Assembly (NCBI GenBank): GCA_937967425.1
Contig: CALBST010000101.1
Span: forward strand, 1-28,623
DNA length: 28,623 nucleotides
Direction of reading: 5' to 3'
Source: an uncultured Caulobacteraceae bacterium
Lineage (GTDB): Bacteria > Pseudomonadota > Alphaproteobacteria > Caulobacterales > TH1-2
Part shown: in pieces, positions 16,961 through 26,957 of the stretch
How positions within the stretch are numbered: position 1 is the stretch's first letter
Layout: the number at the start of each line of letters is the position of its first letter
Notes under the pieces: generated by a model
Told to the model about the DNA's origin: nothing
The model's input: only the letters and a program-made list of their open reading frames with translations
Database searches by the model: none
Program-made: the position numbers and the translations under genes

Positions 16961-17029
16961 TGCGCTGCTCCTTTCCGCCCGCAAGCGCCCTCACATCGAC
17001 GCAAAGTGTTCAACGCGCTGGAGCGTGTG

Positions 17030-17347
17030 ATGAGTGTTTGCGACGTGGCGCATGCGGCTGAAATAGGCGCCCTTTCTGGCCTGGAGCTTCAGCACGATCT
17101 CTATCTAACGGTGAGCGATTGGGCCGCTTGGAACGACGTTTCCGAGCGCTTGGCCGGCGCCGGCGCCGAACTTCACAGCTTGCAGGTGTCCCGGCAGGGC
17201 GCGGGATTCAGCGTGCGATGTCGCATCAAAAAGGTGTCTTCGCCTGACGCTCGAGCGCTAACGGAAAGCTTTTTGCACGCGGGCTTGGCTCAATCCGCGA
17301 GTGTCGAGCACCTCATGCTTACGCGTGCACGGGAGGCCGCGTCGTGA
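17030..17347 (+). CDS. Unrecognised small protein with an ACT-like pattern, first gene of the met operon
   Basis: The product has 105 residues and I do not recognise the family. The layout after residue 18 reads strand (HDLYLTVSD), helix (AAWNDVSERLAGAGAEL), strand (HSLQVSRQG), strand (FSVRCRIKKV), helix (DARALTESFLHAGL), strand (SVEHLMLTR). That beta-alpha-beta-beta-alpha-beta order is that of ACT-type amino-acid sensing modules, but no sequence signature proves it. The frame is open upstream to 16859, across the riboswitch, so the start is set at ATG 17030, which has GGAG six bases upstream. Its TGA overlaps the GTG of metX. Being first behind the SAM-II riboswitch and coupled to metX suggests a regulatory or accessory subunit of methionine synthesis; that is inference. 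Confidence 0.7.
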   Translation: MSVCDVAHAAEIGALSGLELQHDLYLTVSDWAAWNDVSERLAGAGAELHSLQVSRQGAGFSVRCRIKKVSSPDARALTESFLHAGLAQSASVEHLMLTRAREAAS

Positions 17348-18306
17348 CTGCCGTCGCGCGCCTGCGCGACGATGCGCTGATCAATGAGGACATTCGCATC
17401 GTTATCCCGCCGAGCTTCAAGCTTGCTTCGGGTGAGCGCCTTGAAGACGCATTCATCCTGGCGCGACTCCATGGCCGCCGTGACGCGCCTGTCGTCGCGG
17501 CGCTGGGGGGCATCTCAGCTGGCCGGCGGGTCGGCGGTGACGACGGTTGGTGGGGGGAGTTCGCCGGCCCGGGCGCTGCAATCGATACGGACAGGTACGC
17601 CGTGCTCGGCTTTGAGTTTGCGCCAGTCGCAAATCAGCGCGTGCGGATTTCGCCGCAGGACCAAGCCCGCCTGATCGAGCTAGCGCTTGATGAGCTTGGC
17701 ATCGGGCGTTTGCACGCGTTCATCGGCGCCTCCTATGGCGGCATGGTGGGCCTCGCACTTGCAGCACGCGCGCCGGAGCGTGTGGCGCGGCTTTGCGTGA
17801 TCTCCGCCGCCGATCAGCCGGCGGCTTTGGGGTCGGCATGGCGCGGCGTGCAGCGCCGCATCGTTGAATTCGGCCTGGCGCATGGGGACGGCGAAGGCGG
17901 ACTCTCGCTAGCGCGCCAGCTTGCGATGACGACGTATCGAAGCGCTCAAGAATTCGAAGAGCGGTTTGCCGCTGGCGTGGGCGTGGAGGGCCGAGGCGGC
18001 GCTGACGAATATCTGATCGCACGCGGTGAATCGTATCCGCTGACCATGCCGCCACTGCGCTGGCTCTCGCTGAGCGAAGCAATTGACCGCCACGCTGTCG
18101 ATCCGGCTCGGATCACGACGCCGACAACGGTGATCGGCGCCTGCAGCGATCAGCTTGTGCCGATCGCGGCCATCCGCGCGCTGGCGGCGCGACTGCCGCG
18201 TCTCGTGGCGTTGCACGAGATCCCGTCAATCTATGGTCACGACGCATTTCTGAAGGAGGCAGACGCGATCGCGCCGCTCCTGACCCAAGTTCTGGAGAGC
18301 AAGTGA
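17344..18306 (+). CDS. metX: Homoserine O-acyltransferase, MetX family (short form)
   Basis: The product has 320 residues with an alpha/beta hydrolase fold. It activates homoserine as its O-acetyl or O-succinyl ester for sulfur transfer. The triad is visible: Ser130 in G-A-S-Y-G-G-M, Asp269 in C-S-D-Q-L-V-P and His299 in Y-G-H-D-A-F-L. MetX marks are G-W-W-x-x-F-A-G-P-G and I-D-T-D-R-Y at 68-85 and M-T-T-Y-R-S at 195-200. Common MetX proteins have about 370-390 residues, so this is a compact member lacking part of the lid. Acyl donor (acetyl- or succinyl-CoA) cannot be decided by eye. GTG start at 17344 overlaps the previous stop (GTGA); metB follows one base after the stop. Confidence 0.87.
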   Translation: MTAVARLRDDALINEDIRIVIPPSFKLASGERLEDAFILARLHGRRDAPVVAALGGISAGRRVGGDDGWWGEFAGPGAAIDTDRYAVLGFEFAPVANQRVRISPQDQARLIELALDELGIGRLHAFIGASYGGMVGLALAARAPERVARLCVISAADQPAALGSAWRGVQRRIVEFGLAHGDGEGGLSLARQLAMTTYRSAQEFEERFAAGVGVEGRGGADEYLIARGESYPLTMPPLRWLSLSEAIDRHAVDPARITTPTTVIGACSDQLVPIAAIRALAARLPRLVALHEIPSIYGHDAFLKEADAIAPLLTQVLESK

Positions 18307-18307
18307 A

Positions 18308-19465
18308 ATGACAAAGCACGATGAAACCATCGCCTGTGGCGTGGGCATTGATTGTGACCCGGCGCAGGGCGCGGTGGCGCCGCCGCTCTACCTCTCGGCC
18401 AATTACAGCTTTGCCGGTTACGGAGAAAAGCGTGCGTTCGACTATACGCGCTCGGGCAACCCTACGCGCGCGCTGTTGAGCGATGCGCTGACCCAGTTGG
18501 AGGCAGGCGCGGGCGGCGTCGTGACCAGCACCGGCATGTCGGCGGTCGATCTCGTGTTGGCGCCATTGCGGGCCGGCGCACGCGTAGTCGCGCCGCACGA
18601 TTGCTATGGCGGCACATGGCGGCTCTTCGATGCGCGAGCGCGCAAGGGCGTGATCCAGGTCGAGTTTGTCGATCAGAACGATACCAAGGCGCTGGATGCG
18701 GCGCTTGCCCGCGGGCCGTCGCTGCTATGGGTGGAGACACCCAGCAATCCTTTGATGCGCATCGTCGATGTCGAGGCGCTGGCGGCGCGGGCGCATGCCG
18801 CCGGCGCTCGCGTTGCGGTCGACAACACCTTCCTGTCACCGGCGCTGCAGAAGCCGATCACATTGGGCGCTGATGTCGTGGTGCATTCGACGACGAAGTA
18901 TATCAACGGTCACTCGGACGTTGTCGGCGGCGCAGTAATCGCGGCGCGCCGCGAGGATGCCGAAGAGTACGCGTGGTGGGCGAACTGTACGGGCGTGACC
19001 GGCGCGCCCTTCGATGCCTGGCTCACACTTCGCGGCTTGCGCACGCTGAACGTGCGCATCGCGCAGCAGGAAAAGACAGCACACGTTCTGGCCGAACGAC
19101 TGGCCGCGCATCCGGCCGTCGCGCGCGTCTATTATCCTGGGCTCGCGAGCCATCCAGGGCACGAGATTGCGCGCCGGCAACAAAAGGGCTTCGGCGCAAT
19201 GCTGAGCTTTGAACTCCGCGAGGGCGATCCGCGCGCCTTCATCAGCGGTCTCAACACCTTCACCTTGGCGGAGTCACTGGGGGGCATTGAGAGCCTGATC
19301 GCACACCCGGCGAGCATGACACACGCTTCCATGAGCCCCGAAGCGCGGGCGAAGGCCGGGCTGACGGACGCGCTCTTCCGCGTGTCGGTGGGCTTGGAGC
19401 ATCAGGATGATCTTCTTGCCGATCTCGAAACAGCGCTTACCCGCGCCCAACTTCGCGCGGCTTAG
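18308..19465 (+). CDS. metB: Cystathionine gamma-synthase / Cys-Met metabolism PLP enzyme
   Basis: The product has 385 residues, the normal size. It joins the activated homoserine to cysteine, giving cystathionine. The PLP lysine is K197 in H-S-T-T-K-Y-I-N-G-H-S-D. Also present are Y-T-R-S-G-N-P-T-R (46-54), the S-T-G-M-S-A stretch at 74-79, and E-T-P-S-N-P with D-N-T-F further on. The C-terminal S-L-G-G-I-E-S-L and S-V-G-L-E-H segments match the MetB/MetC/MetZ superfamily. Assignment as MetB over O-acylhomoserine sulfhydrylase (MetZ) rests on overall look and on the metX neighbour; the two can be hard to separate without alignment. No terminator is visible in the 65 bases that follow. Confidence 0.88.
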   Translation: MTKHDETIACGVGIDCDPAQGAVAPPLYLSANYSFAGYGEKRAFDYTRSGNPTRALLSDALTQLEAGAGGVVTSTGMSAVDLVLAPLRAGARVVAPHDCYGGTWRLFDARARKGVIQVEFVDQNDTKALDAALARGPSLLWVETPSNPLMRIVDVEALAARAHAAGARVAVDNTFLSPALQKPITLGADVVVHSTTKYINGHSDVVGGAVIAARREDAEEYAWWANCTGVTGAPFDAWLTLRGLRTLNVRIAQQEKTAHVLAERLAAHPAVARVYYPGLASHPGHEIARRQQKGFGAMLSFELREGDPRAFISGLNTFTLAESLGGIESLIAHPASMTHASMSPEARAKAGLTDALFRVSVGLEHQDDLLADLETALTRAQLRAA

Positions 19466-19530
19466 CGGCGTGTCCTGGCATGGGTCGCTAAGCGTACCTA
19501 TTCTCTAAGCGGGACCCTACCGGAGCGAGT

Positions 19531-20475
19531 TTGGACGTGGACGCGAGTGAAGTCATGCCGCCGTTTGTGAGCGTGCGCGTCTTTGAGGCGGCCGCGCGCT
19601 TGGGCAGCTTTACGCGCGCCGCGGAAGAACTCGGCATTACGACGGGCGCCGTCAGTCAGCACATTCGTGCGCTTGAGGAATTTGCGGGCCAACCTCTGTT
19701 TCGCCGCCTCGGTCGTGGCGTGGAGCTGACCGAACCCGGCCGCGTGGCGTTTGCACACGCCGCGGCCGCGCTCTCAGAGATGTTGCAAGCGGGGCGGGCC
19801 ATGCGCTTGGCGCTTCGCGGACGGCGCGTCTCGATCTCCACACCGCCGTCCTTTGCCTCGAAGTGGCTTATCCCAAGACTGACGGAGCTTGAGCGGGAGC
19901 ATCCCGATATCGAAGTGCGCCTGTCCGCAGATATGACGCTGACGGATTTTGCGACGAGTGACATCGATCTTGCCGTTCGATACGGCCCCGGCGGTTACGA
20001 AGGCCTGCAATGCGAGCGGCTCATGTCGGAGACGGTGTCCGTCGTCTGCAGTCCGCGTTTTCTGGAAACCTATGGCGCCGCGTCGACGCCTGCAGATCTT
20101 CTTAAAGCGCCGCTTATCCACGACGACGGGCCGGAGCGCGATCCGTCGTGCCCGAGCTGGAGCATGTGGTTCGCCGCGCGCGGCCTGAAGCGGCCTGAGG
20201 TCGAACGTGGTTTGCGCTTCAATCAGTCGAGCCTCGCCATTGAGGCCGCGTTAGAGGGCAAAGGTCTTGCCTTGGCCAAGCGGCAATTGGCGCTGCGTGA
20301 TCTCAGCGAAGGGCGGCTGGTGGCGCCGTTGACGGAAGAGGCGTCGCCCGTCGGGTTCGCGTACTGGCTCGTGTGGCCGCGCGGCCGCCGATTTGAGGGC
20401 GCACAGCTGGCATTTCTCAACTGGCTGCGCGGACAAGTGATCGCCGGTGATGCCCGTGCGGATCAAACAGCCTAA
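19531..20475 (+). CDS. LysR-family transcriptional regulator (GcvA type)
   Basis: The product has 314 residues. An N-terminal winged helix-turn-helix spans about 12-70 (F-E-A-A-A-R-L-G-S-F-T-R-A-A-E-E-L and V-S-Q-H-I-R-A-L-E). A periplasmic-binding-like effector domain follows (I-S-T-P-P-S-F-A-S-K-W-L, D-I-D-L-A-V-R-Y-G). This pattern, with its SKWLIPRL segment, is typical of the GcvA group. The TTG at 19531 has GGAG five bases upstream and is chosen over the ATG at 19555, which has no good ribosome site. It sits between the met and cys operons in the same direction, so a role in sulfur or methionine control is plausible. Its effector and targets cannot be read from the sequence. Confidence 0.88.
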   Translation: MDVDASEVMPPFVSVRVFEAAARLGSFTRAAEELGITTGAVSQHIRALEEFAGQPLFRRLGRGVELTEPGRVAFAHAAAALSEMLQAGRAMRLALRGRRVSISTPPSFASKWLIPRLTELEREHPDIEVRLSADMTLTDFATSDIDLAVRYGPGGYEGLQCERLMSETVSVVCSPRFLETYGAASTPADLLKAPLIHDDGPERDPSCPSWSMWFAARGLKRPEVERGLRFNQSSLAIEAALEGKGLALAKRQLALRDLSEGRLVAPLTEEASPVGFAYWLVWPRGRRFEGAQLAFLNWLRGQVIAGDARADQTA

Positions 20476-20584
20476 TTCCTAAAGCCACAGTTTAGCTCCG
20501 CCGCCTTCCTCGTGGTGATGCGCGCGCACATCTTGGTCGTTCGTTTGGGGCCGATGTCCGGTGCTGCACGAGGGGCTAGACGCC

Positions 20585-22227
<1,643 letters not shown>

Positions 22228-22231
<4 letters not shown>

Positions 22232-23475
22232 GTTTGGTTGTCGAACTCGAGCCGGGTGGTGCGCGGGTGCTGGGCGCGCCCGCGTATGCGGCGGCGACGC
22301 CCGCGAAGCCAGCGAACGCTGGACACGGCGATGTGCGCAAGAAGATTGCGCCAGTGATCAGGCCGCCCGCTGGGCCTTCCGCCGAACATTGGGAAGGCGG
22401 CGCCTACCTCTCGATGCAGCAATGGATCGAAGGAGCCGAAGAAGGCGGCGCCATCCTGCTGCAACCGGGCGACGATGTGCGCGCCTTGGATGGGCGCGTC
22501 GGCAGCGCCGCGCTCATCTCGGTGGACTTCCACCGTATTGGCGACGGACGCGGCTACTCGCACGCCGTGTTGTTGCGGCAACGCTTGCGCTATCGCGGGC
22601 GCTTGCGCGCTCTCGGCGCGGTGACGGCCGACCAAGTGTTCGCGATGGCGCAAGTTGGCTTCGACTCATTTGCGCTGCGCGCTGACCAGCGTGCGGAGCC
22701 CGCTCTGGCGGCGCTGAAGACTTTCAGCCAGCCGTATCAGGGTGCGCCCATCGCCGGTCGGGACGTTGACCGGGAGCGCGCGGCGTTTAGTGCGCGCGTG
22801 CGCCTGCTCGAGCGTGAACTCACCCGCATTTCGACGAGCCATGCCCGCCCGGCGCTGGCCTCGAGCCTATCCGCCGAGGACATGGTGATTACCGATGCGA
22901 TCGCGCGCCTCGGTCTCGGCATCGACGTGTTCACGATCGATACGGGCCGTCTGCATCCGGAAACGCTTGCGCTGATCGATGAAGCCGAAGCCCGATACGG
23001 GCTGAAGCTGGCGGTCTATCGCCCTGAGGAGCGCGCCGTCGCAGCCTACATCGCCGGTCACGGCGCTGACGGATTCTATCATGGGCTCGCGGAGCGCAAG
23101 CTCTGCTGCAACATCCGCAAGGTCGCGCCGCTCAATCAAGCGCTCGATGGCCGTGATGCATGGATCACAGGCCAACGTCGCGAACAGGCAGCCACGCGCC
23201 TGGCGCTGCATGAGCGCGAGCACGACGAGGTACGTGATCTCGCCAAATACAATCCGCTTGCGGACTGGAGTTGGGCCGACGTAACCGCCTACGCCGCGCA
23301 ATTCGAAATCCCCATGAATGCGCTCTACGCGCGCGGCTACGTCTCCATCGGCTGCGAGCCGTGCACGAAAGCGGTGCGCGCGGGCGAGGATCCGCGCAAC
23401 GGCCGTTGGTGGTGGGAAAGCAAGGACAGCAAGGAATGCGGATTGCACACGAACTCGATGGCGGTCTCGCAATGA
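22228..23475 (+). CDS. cysH: DUF934 - CysH fusion; APS reductase type
   Basis: The product has 415 residues. The first 55 residues are Ala/Pro rich and unassigned. About 60-170 is a DUF934 domain (L-I-S-V-D-F-H-R-I-G-D-G-R-G-Y-S, Y-R-G-R-L-R-A-L-G). From about 205 onward is CysH: S-S-L-S-A-E-D-M-V, T-I-D-T-G-R, the iron-sulfur pairs C293-C294 and C376/C379, and the catalytic C404 in E-C-G-L-H. Two Cys pairs mark the iron-sulfur enzyme that reduces adenylyl-sulfate directly. DUF934 is usually a separate gene just before cysH; here the two are one uninterrupted frame. The ATG overlaps the cysI stop by four bases. The frame's upstream extension (to 21946) lies inside cysI. Confidence 0.9.
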
Positions 23476-24401
23476 GCGGCCAGCTCGCACATGCGCCGGC
23501 CGCAGCGGTCGCGGACGCGCGCCTCGATCGTCTGGAGGCGGAAGCGATTTATATTCTGCGCGAGGTTTCGCACTATGCGCGTCCGGCGCTTATGTTTTCC
23601 GGCGGCAAGGACTCAGCCGTGCTGCTGCACTTGGCGTTGCGCGCGTTCGCACCTGTCAAGCCGAATTTCGTCCTCTTGCACGTCGATACCGGGCATAACT
23701 TCCCCGAGGTTCTGGCGTTCCGGGATCAACGCACCAGCGAGAGCGGCCTGAAGCTCGTGGTTCGCAGCGTGGAAGACTCAATCCGACGCGGCAGCGTACG
23801 TCTGGCGAGCGAGACCGCGAGCCGCAATGGAGCGCAAGCGATCACACTACTCGAAGCGCAGCGTGAGTTCGCATTCGATGCGTTGATAGGCGGCGCGAGG
23901 CGCGACGAGGAGAAGGCGCGCGCCAAGGAGCGCGTGTTCTCGCACCGCGACGCGTTCGGCGCTTGGCGCCCACGCGCACAACGCCCGGAGCTGTGGGGAC
24001 TCTACAACCGCCACGTCGCGGCAAGCGAGAATATGCGGGTATTCCCGTTGTCGAATTGGACGGAAGCGGATGTATGGGCCTACATCGCTCGCGAGCGCAT
24101 TGCGCTGCCGTCACTTTATTACGCGCATGAGCGAGACGTCATCCGCCGTGACGGACTACTCGTGCCGGTCACCGAGCTGACGTCGCCGCGCGAAAGCGAA
24201 CGTATTGAGCGCCTCAAGGTGCGCTTCCGCACGGTGGGCGACATCACTTGCACCTGCCCCGTAGAAAGCCGCGCCGCCGATGCGGAAGCGGTGCTCGCCG
24301 AAACGCTGCGGGCGGCTGTCTCCGAACGTGGCGCAACCCGCCTGGACGATCGCGCGAGCAGCGCCGCCATGGAACGGCGTAAGCTCGAAGGGTACTTCTG
24401 A
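23472..24401 (+). CDS. cysD: Sulfate adenylyltransferase subunit 2
   Basis: The product has 309 residues, the usual CysD size. It is the ATP pyrophosphatase-type subunit that forms adenylyl-sulfate from sulfate and ATP. The PP-motif S-G-G-K-D-S lies at 43-48. H-V-D-T-G-H-N-F-P-E, G-G-A-R-R-D-E-E-K-A-R-A-K-E-R and F-P-L-S-N-W-T-E-A-D-V-W follow in family order. The C-terminus (R-R-K-L-E-G-Y-F) is the standard CysD end, so the protein is complete. The start overlaps the cysH stop by four bases (ATGA, 23472-23475). An upstream open stretch to 23271 is in another gene. Confidence 0.96.
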   Translation: MSGQLAHAPAAAVADARLDRLEAEAIYILREVSHYARPALMFSGGKDSAVLLHLALRAFAPVKPNFVLLHVDTGHNFPEVLAFRDQRTSESGLKLVVRSVEDSIRRGSVRLASETASRNGAQAITLLEAQREFAFDALIGGARRDEEKARAKERVFSHRDAFGAWRPRAQRPELWGLYNRHVAASENMRVFPLSNWTEADVWAYIARERIALPSLYYAHERDVIRRDGLLVPVTELTSPRESERIERLKVRFRTVGDITCTCPVESRAADAEAVLAETLRAAVSERGATRLDDRASSAAMERRKLEGYF

Positions 24402-25661
24402 ATGGACGGCGCCGATTTCTCCCGAGCACTCAACCCATGGAGCGGCGAGCAAGTCCGCTTCATGACGGCCGGCAGCGTCGATGACGGCAAGTCGACACTG
24501 ATTGGACGCTTGTTGCTCGATTCCCAGATTCTGAAGCGCGATCAAACCTTAGCGATCGGCGCTGGCGATGAACCGGACCTGGCGTCGCTGACCGATGGTT
24601 TGGAGGCGGAGCGCGCGCAAGGCATCACAATCGATGTGGCCTATCGCTACTTCGCCACGCCGCGAACGAGCTTCATCATCGCCGATGCGCCGGGCCACGA
24701 ACAATACACGCGTAATATGGTGACTGCGGCGAGCGTGTCGGATGTGGCCGTTGTCGTGATCGATGCGACTCAAGTCGTGGACGGCGTACTGAAGGCGCAG
24801 ACACGGCGCCACGCCGCAATCGCCAGTTTGATGGGGCTCGATATCATTGTCGCCGTCAACAAGATGGATCTTACCGGTTGGAGCGAGGCGCGCTTCAATG
24901 AAGTACGCGCTGCGTTCGAGGTGCTCGCGATTGAATTGAAGGCGCGCGTCGCTGGGTTTCTACCGGTCTCAGCGAAGGTGGGCGACAACGTGGTCTCGCG
25001 TGGCGCGGTGGATTGGTATGCTGGCCCGACGTTGGTCGAGTTGCTGGAGCGTACGCCGGCGAGGGCCTCCCTGGCGGCGAAGGCGCTGCGTTTGCCGGTG
25101 CAAGTCGTTCTGCGTGACGGCAACAGCCGTCACTATGCGGGGCGCATTGAGGCGGGCGTCGTGCGGCCGGGCGACACCGTGCGTGTAGGTGCGTCGGCGC
25201 AGGCCGCAACGGTTTCAAGCGTGCGTATCGGCGGCGTCGCGGCGCCCTCGGCGCAAGCCGGTGCGTCCGTTTCCGTCACACTGAGCGAGCAACGCGATTT
25301 GGGGCCCGGTGATGTGATCGCTGCGGCCGATGTTCGCTACACGAACCGCATTAGGGCTGATCTGTGCTGGCTCGATCAGACGCCGTGGTCGCCGGCGCGG
25401 CGCTATCGCTTGCGTCAAGGCGCACTGGAGACACAAGCGAAGATCACGAACGTGAGTTTTGTTCGCAACATCGAAACGTTCGGACAAGAGCTGGCGCGGG
25501 AACTCCAGCTGAACGACATCGCCTATGTGGACGTAACGGCGCGTGATCCGTTGCTGGCGGATCTCTACGCTGAACACCCGGGCACCGGCGCGTTCGTGCT
25601 ATTTGACCTCGACACTAACCAAACCGCCGCCGCCGGCATGATCCGCGAGATCGCGCCGTGA
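24402..25661 (+). CDS. cysN: Sulfate adenylyltransferase subunit 1 (GTPase)
   Basis: The product has 419 residues. It is the EF-Tu-like GTPase that drives APS formation by CysD. P-loop G-S-V-D-D-G-K-S is at 24-31, D-A-P-G-H-E at 95-100 and N-K-M-D at 153-156. Two beta-barrel domains follow. It lacks the C-terminal APS kinase (CysC) found in NodQ-type fusions, and no cysC is next to it, which agrees with direct APS reduction by the neighbouring CysH. The ATG follows the cysD stop with no gap. It is somewhat shorter than E. coli CysN (about 475), the difference being in the barrel domains and N-terminus. Confidence 0.95.
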   Translation: MDGADFSRALNPWSGEQVRFMTAGSVDDGKSTLIGRLLLDSQILKRDQTLAIGAGDEPDLASLTDGLEAERAQGITIDVAYRYFATPRTSFIIADAPGHEQYTRNMVTAASVSDVAVVVIDATQVVDGVLKAQTRRHAAIASLMGLDIIVAVNKMDLTGWSEARFNEVRAAFEVLAIELKARVAGFLPVSAKVGDNVVSRGAVDWYAGPTLVELLERTPARASLAAKALRLPVQVVLRDGNSRHYAGRIEAGVVRPGDTVRVGASAQAATVSSVRIGGVAAPSAQAGASVSVTLSEQRDLGPGDVIAAADVRYTNRIRADLCWLDQTPWSPARRYRLRQGALETQAKITNVSFVRNIETFGQELARELQLNDIAYVDVTARDPLLADLYAEHPGTGAFVLFDLDTNQTAAAGMIREIAP

Positions 25662-26401
25662 GCGGGGCCGTCTACCTCGTGGGCGCTGGGCCAGGCGCGG
25701 CTGATCTGCTTACTGTGCGCGGCGCGCGCCTCCTCGCTGAAGCAGATGTTGTGCTGCACGACGCGCTGGTCGGCGATGATGTGCTGGCGCTTGCGACGAA
25801 CGCCAAGCTCTACAATGTCGGCAAACGCGCCAACAGACCCTCGATGGATCAACGTTTCATTTGCCGGCTGTTGGTGCGCGCAGCTGCGCGCCACCGCATT
25901 GTAGTGCGGCTGAAAGGCGGCGATCCGCATCTGTTTGCGCGATCTGACGAAGAGCTGAAAGCTTGCCGCGACGCCGGCATCCCCGTGGTGACTGTCCCGG
26001 GCGTCAGCGCAGCGTTTGCGGCGGCCTCGGTGCTTGGCGCCTCGCTGACCTCGCGCGGCGTGTCCCGTTCCGTTGCGTTCGTAACTCCCAGCGCCGCACC
26101 GGGGCGCGACGATAACGAGCACTGGGCGCGTGCCGCCGCGGCCGCCGAGACAGCTGTCATCTACATGGGCGCCATGCATGCGGAGCGGGTGCGTGATGCC
26201 TTGTTGGCGCGCGGTGTGCCCGTGTCGCGGCCAGTTGCGCTCGTCGAAAGCGCGTCTGCGGCGGGCCAGAATGTGGTGCGCGGCAGACTGAGCGCTCTGA
26301 CCGATCTCGTCGATCAGCTCGGCCAAGGACCGGCGATCATGATCATCGGCGACATCGCAGCCGAAACGCTTGCGGCGATTGATCAGACCAGCGCCGCATG
26401 A
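25658..26401 (+). CDS. cobA: Uroporphyrinogen-III C-methyltransferase
   Basis: The product has 247 residues, the size of a stand-alone SUMT. It adds two methyl groups from S-adenosylmethionine to uroporphyrinogen III, giving precorrin-2 for siroheme. Marks: V-G-A-G-P-G-A-A-D-L-L-T near the N-terminus, V-V-L-H-D-A-L-V, V-R-L-K-G-G-D-P-H-L-F-A-R and V-P-G-V-S-A-A. GTG at 25658 overlaps the cysN stop (GTGA). Its place in the cys operon ties it to siroheme for CysI rather than to cobalamin, although precorrin-2 is shared by both routes. Confidence 0.93.
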   Translation: MSGAVYLVGAGPGAADLLTVRGARLLAEADVVLHDALVGDDVLALATNAKLYNVGKRANRPSMDQRFICRLLVRAAARHRIVVRLKGGDPHLFARSDEELKACRDAGIPVVTVPGVSAAFAAASVLGASLTSRGVSRSVAFVTPSAAPGRDDNEHWARAAAAAETAVIYMGAMHAERVRDALLARGVPVSRPVALVESASAAGQNVVRGRLSALTDLVDQLGQGPAIMIIGDIAAETLAAIDQTSAA

Positions 26402-26949
26402 TCCCGCTCTACCTCGATCCCAACCAAGCGCGCATAGCGCTGATCGGGCGTGGCGCGCTCGCTGTGCGCCGCCTCGAGTGGTTACGCGCGGGCGGCGCGG
26501 TTCCTGATGTGTGGTCCGATGCGCCATCGTCCGATCTGCTTGTCGCGGCGCAGGGGCTTCAGCGCTGCCTGCCGCCGCCGGCGGACATCGAGGCGTATCA
26601 CGCAATCTGGATCGCGGATCTCGACAGAGACGAAGCCGACCGGCTTGCATGCTTGGCGCGTGCCGCGGGTGTTTTGGTCAATGTCGAGGACGTGCCGGCG
26701 CTTTGCGATTTCCATACGCCGGCCGTCGTGCGGCGCGGAAGGTTGACGCTCGCGGCGGCGACAGGCGGGGCAAGTCCGGCGGTTGCTCGCATGGTGCGCG
26801 AGCGACTCGAAACGACTTTTCCGGGCGCATGGGGCGATGTGCTGGATGAGATCGCGCAATCACGCACGGAGCTGCGCGAACGTGGTGCAGGCATCGACGA
26901 TCTGATCGCTGACGCGCGGGCGCGGCTTATCTCCCGGCATCTTGTTTAG
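26398..26949 (+). CDS. Precorrin-2 dehydrogenase / sirohydrochlorin ferrochelatase (CysG N-terminal type)
   Basis: The product has 183 residues. It matches the N-terminal module of CysG: a Rossmann strand and loop near 13-24, then N-V-E-D-V with a probable catalytic Asp at 98, then T-P-A-V-V-R-R-G-R-L-T-L-A-A-A-T-G-G-A-S-P. The usual loop G-G-G-x-V-A-x-R-K is changed here to G-R-G-A-L-A-V-R-R, so one glycine is replaced by Arg. With CobA, the preceding gene, it completes siroheme synthesis. The two halves of CysG are thus separate genes in reverse order compared with the E. coli fusion. ATG overlaps the cobA stop by four bases (26398-26401). Confidence 0.85.
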   Translation: MIPLYLDPNQARIALIGRGALAVRRLEWLRAGGAVPDVWSDAPSSDLLVAAQGLQRCLPPPADIEAYHAIWIADLDRDEADRLACLARAAGVLVNVEDVPALCDFHTPAVVRRGRLTLAAATGGASPAVARMVRERLETTFPGAWGDVLDEIAQSRTELRERGAGIDDLIADARARLISRHLV

Positions 26950-26957
26950 GGGGCGTC

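Noticed and set aside
25565..26650. Minus-strand 361-codon open frame opposite the siroheme genes
   Set aside because: It is Arg/His/Ala rich shadow sequence; both plus-strand genes have clear family motifs and stop-start overlaps.
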